64,000 nt of DNA, taken from assembly GCA_023846275.1 (NCBI GenBank), contig CM043877.1, positions 17,900,607 through 17,964,606 on the forward strand. Reading direction: 5' to 3'. This document shows positions 60,405-64,000 of this stretch, piece after piece. The notes below the pieces were generated by a model. The model was given only the letters and a program-made list of their open reading frames with translations, did no database searches and was not told the origin of the DNA. The translations under genes were made by a program, and so were the position numbers. The first letter of the stretch is position 1. Every line of letters starts with the position of its first letter. The DNA comes from Vanilla planifolia (Eukaryota; Streptophyta; Magnoliopsida; Asparagales; Orchidaceae).

Positions 60405-63400
60405 AACCTGTAATGACATCTATCCCTTATAACCACATAACACTTAGCATGTATCTAATCTTAAGATTGAAATTTATGAGCTAACATATTAGGTTTAGTA
60501 TCACCAAGTAGATATGGTATCTATATCGTATGATCTAATATGGTTGGCTTGGTGTCATTCATACACACACATACTAAGGTCATAGTACATACACTAGATA
60601 AATATTTGATCTATAGATTAATACCCTACGATATAATACATTGGGCATTGTGTTGAGAATAATGTCTCCAAGAATTCAATTTCTATTTTTGTTTTTCATA
60701 TCTAAAACAATTATCCATATCCAAATTTATGAAGTAAAAATGTTAGTTCAAATGTTATTTTCAAAGCCAATATATATTTCTTTCCATTTTAAGTATTCTT
60801 TATGTTCTATGCCTTTTATTTAATTATTTTTTATGATATCATGTAATAAAGGAGGCCATAAAAACTAATAAGTCATTTAATTAGTAAAGTCATATGATAA
60901 GTAATATAGAATACTATCAAGAATATAAAGAAAAAAATAAATATTTGTTTGTATAAAAGAATGTAGTTCAAAAGAAAACATATAAAAATATGAAAAATAA
61001 TGTTGTGCTACATCAGAAGCTACAAATTTATCAATCTGATTTTGCAAAGAGGTTCACTAATTTAAATCTCCTCTTCTTATAAGTTTCCTAAAAAAATAAA
61101 ATGTGTGAAAATTAATTAATATGTCCTATGTATGGCATGCTTTTAATGTTATTTTATTCATATAAATTCCTTCACATCTTCTTAAGTTTCCACTTTGGAT
61201 CATTCTATATGATTTTCTCATCATATTGTATGATCTAATAAATAGTTAAATATACTAAGATATATTGTATGTGTATTCACCTAATTGTATCATTGAATCT
61301 TCAAAAGTGACACTCTATTAATCTTATCACTTATGCATATACCTTACGTTTAGTAGGATCATATCATATGATCCTGTCTTAGCTTTTTGACTTGTTGTAA
61401 AGTATGATTAACTACATCATATTGAATGATATTATTTTCTCTCTCATTACTCTACTTACTTATCTTAGTATTGAAATGATATGCATACTATACAATACAA
61501 TTAAATTTATGTCATTATTTTGTGTAATCCAACTATAAACTAAAATATTGTCCATCATGTCATATGAAAATATCCATTGCACCCATCTAACCTATTTGGC
61601 TTCACCATGTTTCTTTTACAAAAACACAAAAAATTCATCTAATATGATCAATCAATATAGTTCTAATACAATCATAAACCCCAACTTAGCTAATTATCTC
61701 TTTTAAGCCACTCAAGTATCATCCAATATGATCTCCATAATTATAACTGTATGACTGTGTACTTTGCTTTAACTACTTTGCACAAGGCCAATTCTCATAT
61801 CCTACTTGTACACTAATCCTAATAGTTTAAGACATTTCACTAATACAATACCCATGATGTCCTTGTATGCTTATACTGAAAGATTAATAATATATTAATG
61901 TTCTTTATAATAGTATGACACATGGGATTGTCTTAATATGACTCCTTCAAAATCCCTGTATGACCCATCATTATCGCCTTACGACTCTTGTTCATGTGGA
62001 GTTTGTAGCTAAGCGTACAGTACAATGTAGTTGTATGACATGCATTAACAACTAATTTTCTCAACCAAAGCCATTTGGTTTCACTTGGAAACACATCCAA
62101 TTCAACTCATCTTTCATCCAAACTATTTTATATATAGTTCTTAAACCCAAAAGCAACCATTCTTTTGTATATGTAGAACTAAAAGGAATTTAACACATAA
62201 TTCTTTACCTCTTCTTAGTTAGCTACTACTCAGTTCCTTTAGTATTCCTTGATATAATCTTTCTTCTTCTTGTTAGCTTGCTTCCACCATCGTCCTTCAA
62301 TTATAACGAGCTTTTCTAAAGGTTCCAAAACTTCTCTTTCCTCTTTGTTATGGTTTTCCCTCTACTCATACTTCTTCTATTCCTTGGATCACCTACTTTC
62401 AACACTTCTTGATGGCATAACAACACCTCTTTTGGCACTTCCCTCAACTTCCAAATAGAGTCACCTCACTCAAACTCCTAGAAACCTCCCTGCATAGTTA
62501 ATCCAAAGTAGAATGCACTCTCATTTGGAGAGAAAATGCATGGGTCTAGTTTCTTAATTTGGAATGATGATTTAATGGTTATAATTTTCCATAATTATGA
62601 TAAATTAATTTCATTGATTTTATCCACTAACCTAAATATTCAAGAACTAAAATAAGCATTGTACACATGTATTTGTACTTGACATATTTTTTTGCAAAAC
62701 CCCTCAACATTCCAAAAATTTTAAATGTATCATCCTCCTGATCCAAATCATTTACATTGAATTTTTAAAATTATAAATCCACCATAATGTAGCCAACATT
62801 TTCTTATTTAAAAATTTATTCTTTGTCATTCAATTTTGACTTAAGCCAAAATTCTAGAAATCACAAATCTATTATGTAAATGTTTTGAAATTATATCTAT
62901 GCCTATATCTTTAAAAATTCATAAAAAATTCTCTAGATTTTCAAAAATTACTAACTCAATACCATTAAATTTATCTTAAATAGTTTTTTTTTGTAGATAT
63001 TATCAAATAATATTTTTTATTAAGTTTAAACTTATGACATACTCTTTAATATTTAATTATTTTTTTAATATTTTTATATATAAATAATATATTTTAAAAA
63101 ATTAACTTGATTAAGTTTAACCATATCAGATCACAATCTTTTGGCTTGATTCCATGGTTTTGTTTTGACTTGAGTTAGAAATTGATGGTTGTTATAATAC
63201 TCCCTCATTATAAAAATTACATCCAAAAATTTTAGAATAGTTTGGTTATAAAAATCAAGCTTGTTATAACATGAGATTAGTGGGATAAAGTGATAGCCAA
63301 CTAGTTTTTGAAGACATAAAAGAGGCAATATTGCTATTATATATGATAAATTATATTCTTAGAATTGAGCTAAAGTATATCTTAATAGACTTGTTATTCA

Positions 63401-64000
63401 AAGATGTTATATTGAGCATATTGCTTTAAAAGAAAATATGATTTTTAAATGGTTGTATAAAAGATGTTCTTTATATTCAAATTTATTATGTGTTAAAATT
63501 GATTTTTAAATCCTTCCACATTGTTATTTAAATAGTTCAAAAAGAAAAAGAAGCCAAGGGAAAAGTGAAAAAGGATGCAAGTGAAACACAAAGACTAAGA
63601 AAGGTTGAGTGATGAAAAAGGGGACTACATAAAAGCACAATAAGATTGTTTGATGGATCGATCTAAAGTTGAATCTACATCCACTCCTAGCTAAATGGCT
63701 AGGCTTGCACTAACTAACTCTCTTTTGTTGTAGCTGATAAGGATCAACAATATAATAACCACTCCATTTTTAAGGCTAATAGAAAGGAATCAACCAAAAG
63801 AATGAGCTAGAGAATCCAAAACACTAGTCAAAAGACTAATAAAAGTTAGATTGTAGAATTCCAACAATAGAACAAATAAACCAAGTATACAACTTTGTTA
63901 AAAGAATTCTATAAACCAATGAAATTTAATTTAAAAGATGCATTAATATGAATTTAAAACACTATGAACAAGCCATGTATTGTAGCTCAATTAGAATAAC
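60405..64000. other. AT-rich region with gypsy-family LTR fragments
   Basis: No gene recognised. A stretch at 61150-62470 carries the family's palindromes (ATCATATTGTATGAT at 61220-61234; ATCATATCATATGAT at 61358-61372). It also has a pyrimidine-rich interior (62200-62450) like that at 48180-48460, in the same orientation. 62500-64000 is AT-rich; a somewhat more balanced piece at 63540-63940 is not identifiable. Confidence 0.4.

Noticed and set aside
1..64000. tRNA, rRNA or snoRNA genes
   Set aside because: I looked for typical cloverleaf-like blocks and GGTTCGAATCC-type arms and found none convincing. A covariance-model scan would be decisive.

Overview
This is a nuclear genome segment of a flowering plant. 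It has split genes with GT/AG introns, CpG- and GC-richer coding islands in very AT-rich DNA, LTR retrotransposons with tRNA-Met-type primer sites, and an L1-type LINE. I cannot name the species. No bacterial, organellar, rRNA, tRNA or CRISPR signal was seen, so most of the window is repeats.

Left third (1-25 kb): a host gene of unknown function (exons at about 432-665, 10584-10728, 10806-10876 and 11000-11203, + strand) is stretched by a 9.9 kb intron. That intron holds an old Ty1-copia element (2576-7413, target duplication TTAAG), a direct duplication and a LINE fragment. Downstream is a long, decayed L1-type LINE on the minus strand (about 12.0-17.6 kb: ORF1, endonuclease, reverse transcriptase, RVT zinc finger, RNase H). 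It is itself interrupted by a pair of about 250-bp direct repeats. A small GC-rich exon-like island (17.9-18.3 kb) carries a 53-codon ORF and is followed by a second, minus-strand copia element (18708-23485).

Middle (25-36 kb): two good host genes. One is a small intronless gene on the minus strand (25315-25602, a 95-residue protein beginning MEGLIPLV). The other is a two-exon ARM-repeat protein on the plus strand (31052-32226, 360 residues, seven ARM units), with a GC-rich promoter that has two G-boxes. Next comes a GC-rich copia-type solo LTR (about 35450-36660).

Right part (36-64 kb): no host gene recognised. It is built from very AT-rich repeats. The best-resolved is a pair of about 2.3-kb LTR-like direct repeats (41653-43906 and 47009-49434, minus-oriented, Del/Tekay-like ends). 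They flank 3.1 kb that contains only a decayed Ty3/gypsy gag and an array of palindromic ATCATA-n-TATGAT motifs. A third, inverted copy begins at 49675. A third copia element (55701-60399, perfect TAAAT target duplication) is the best-preserved element, though its pol is broken by stops and frameshifts.

The most unusual signals are the dispersed near-perfect 15-bp palindromes in this gypsy-like family, the gag-only layout between its LTRs, and the large inverted repeat formed by two of its LTRs. These are repeat biology. I did not find a new multi-gene system.
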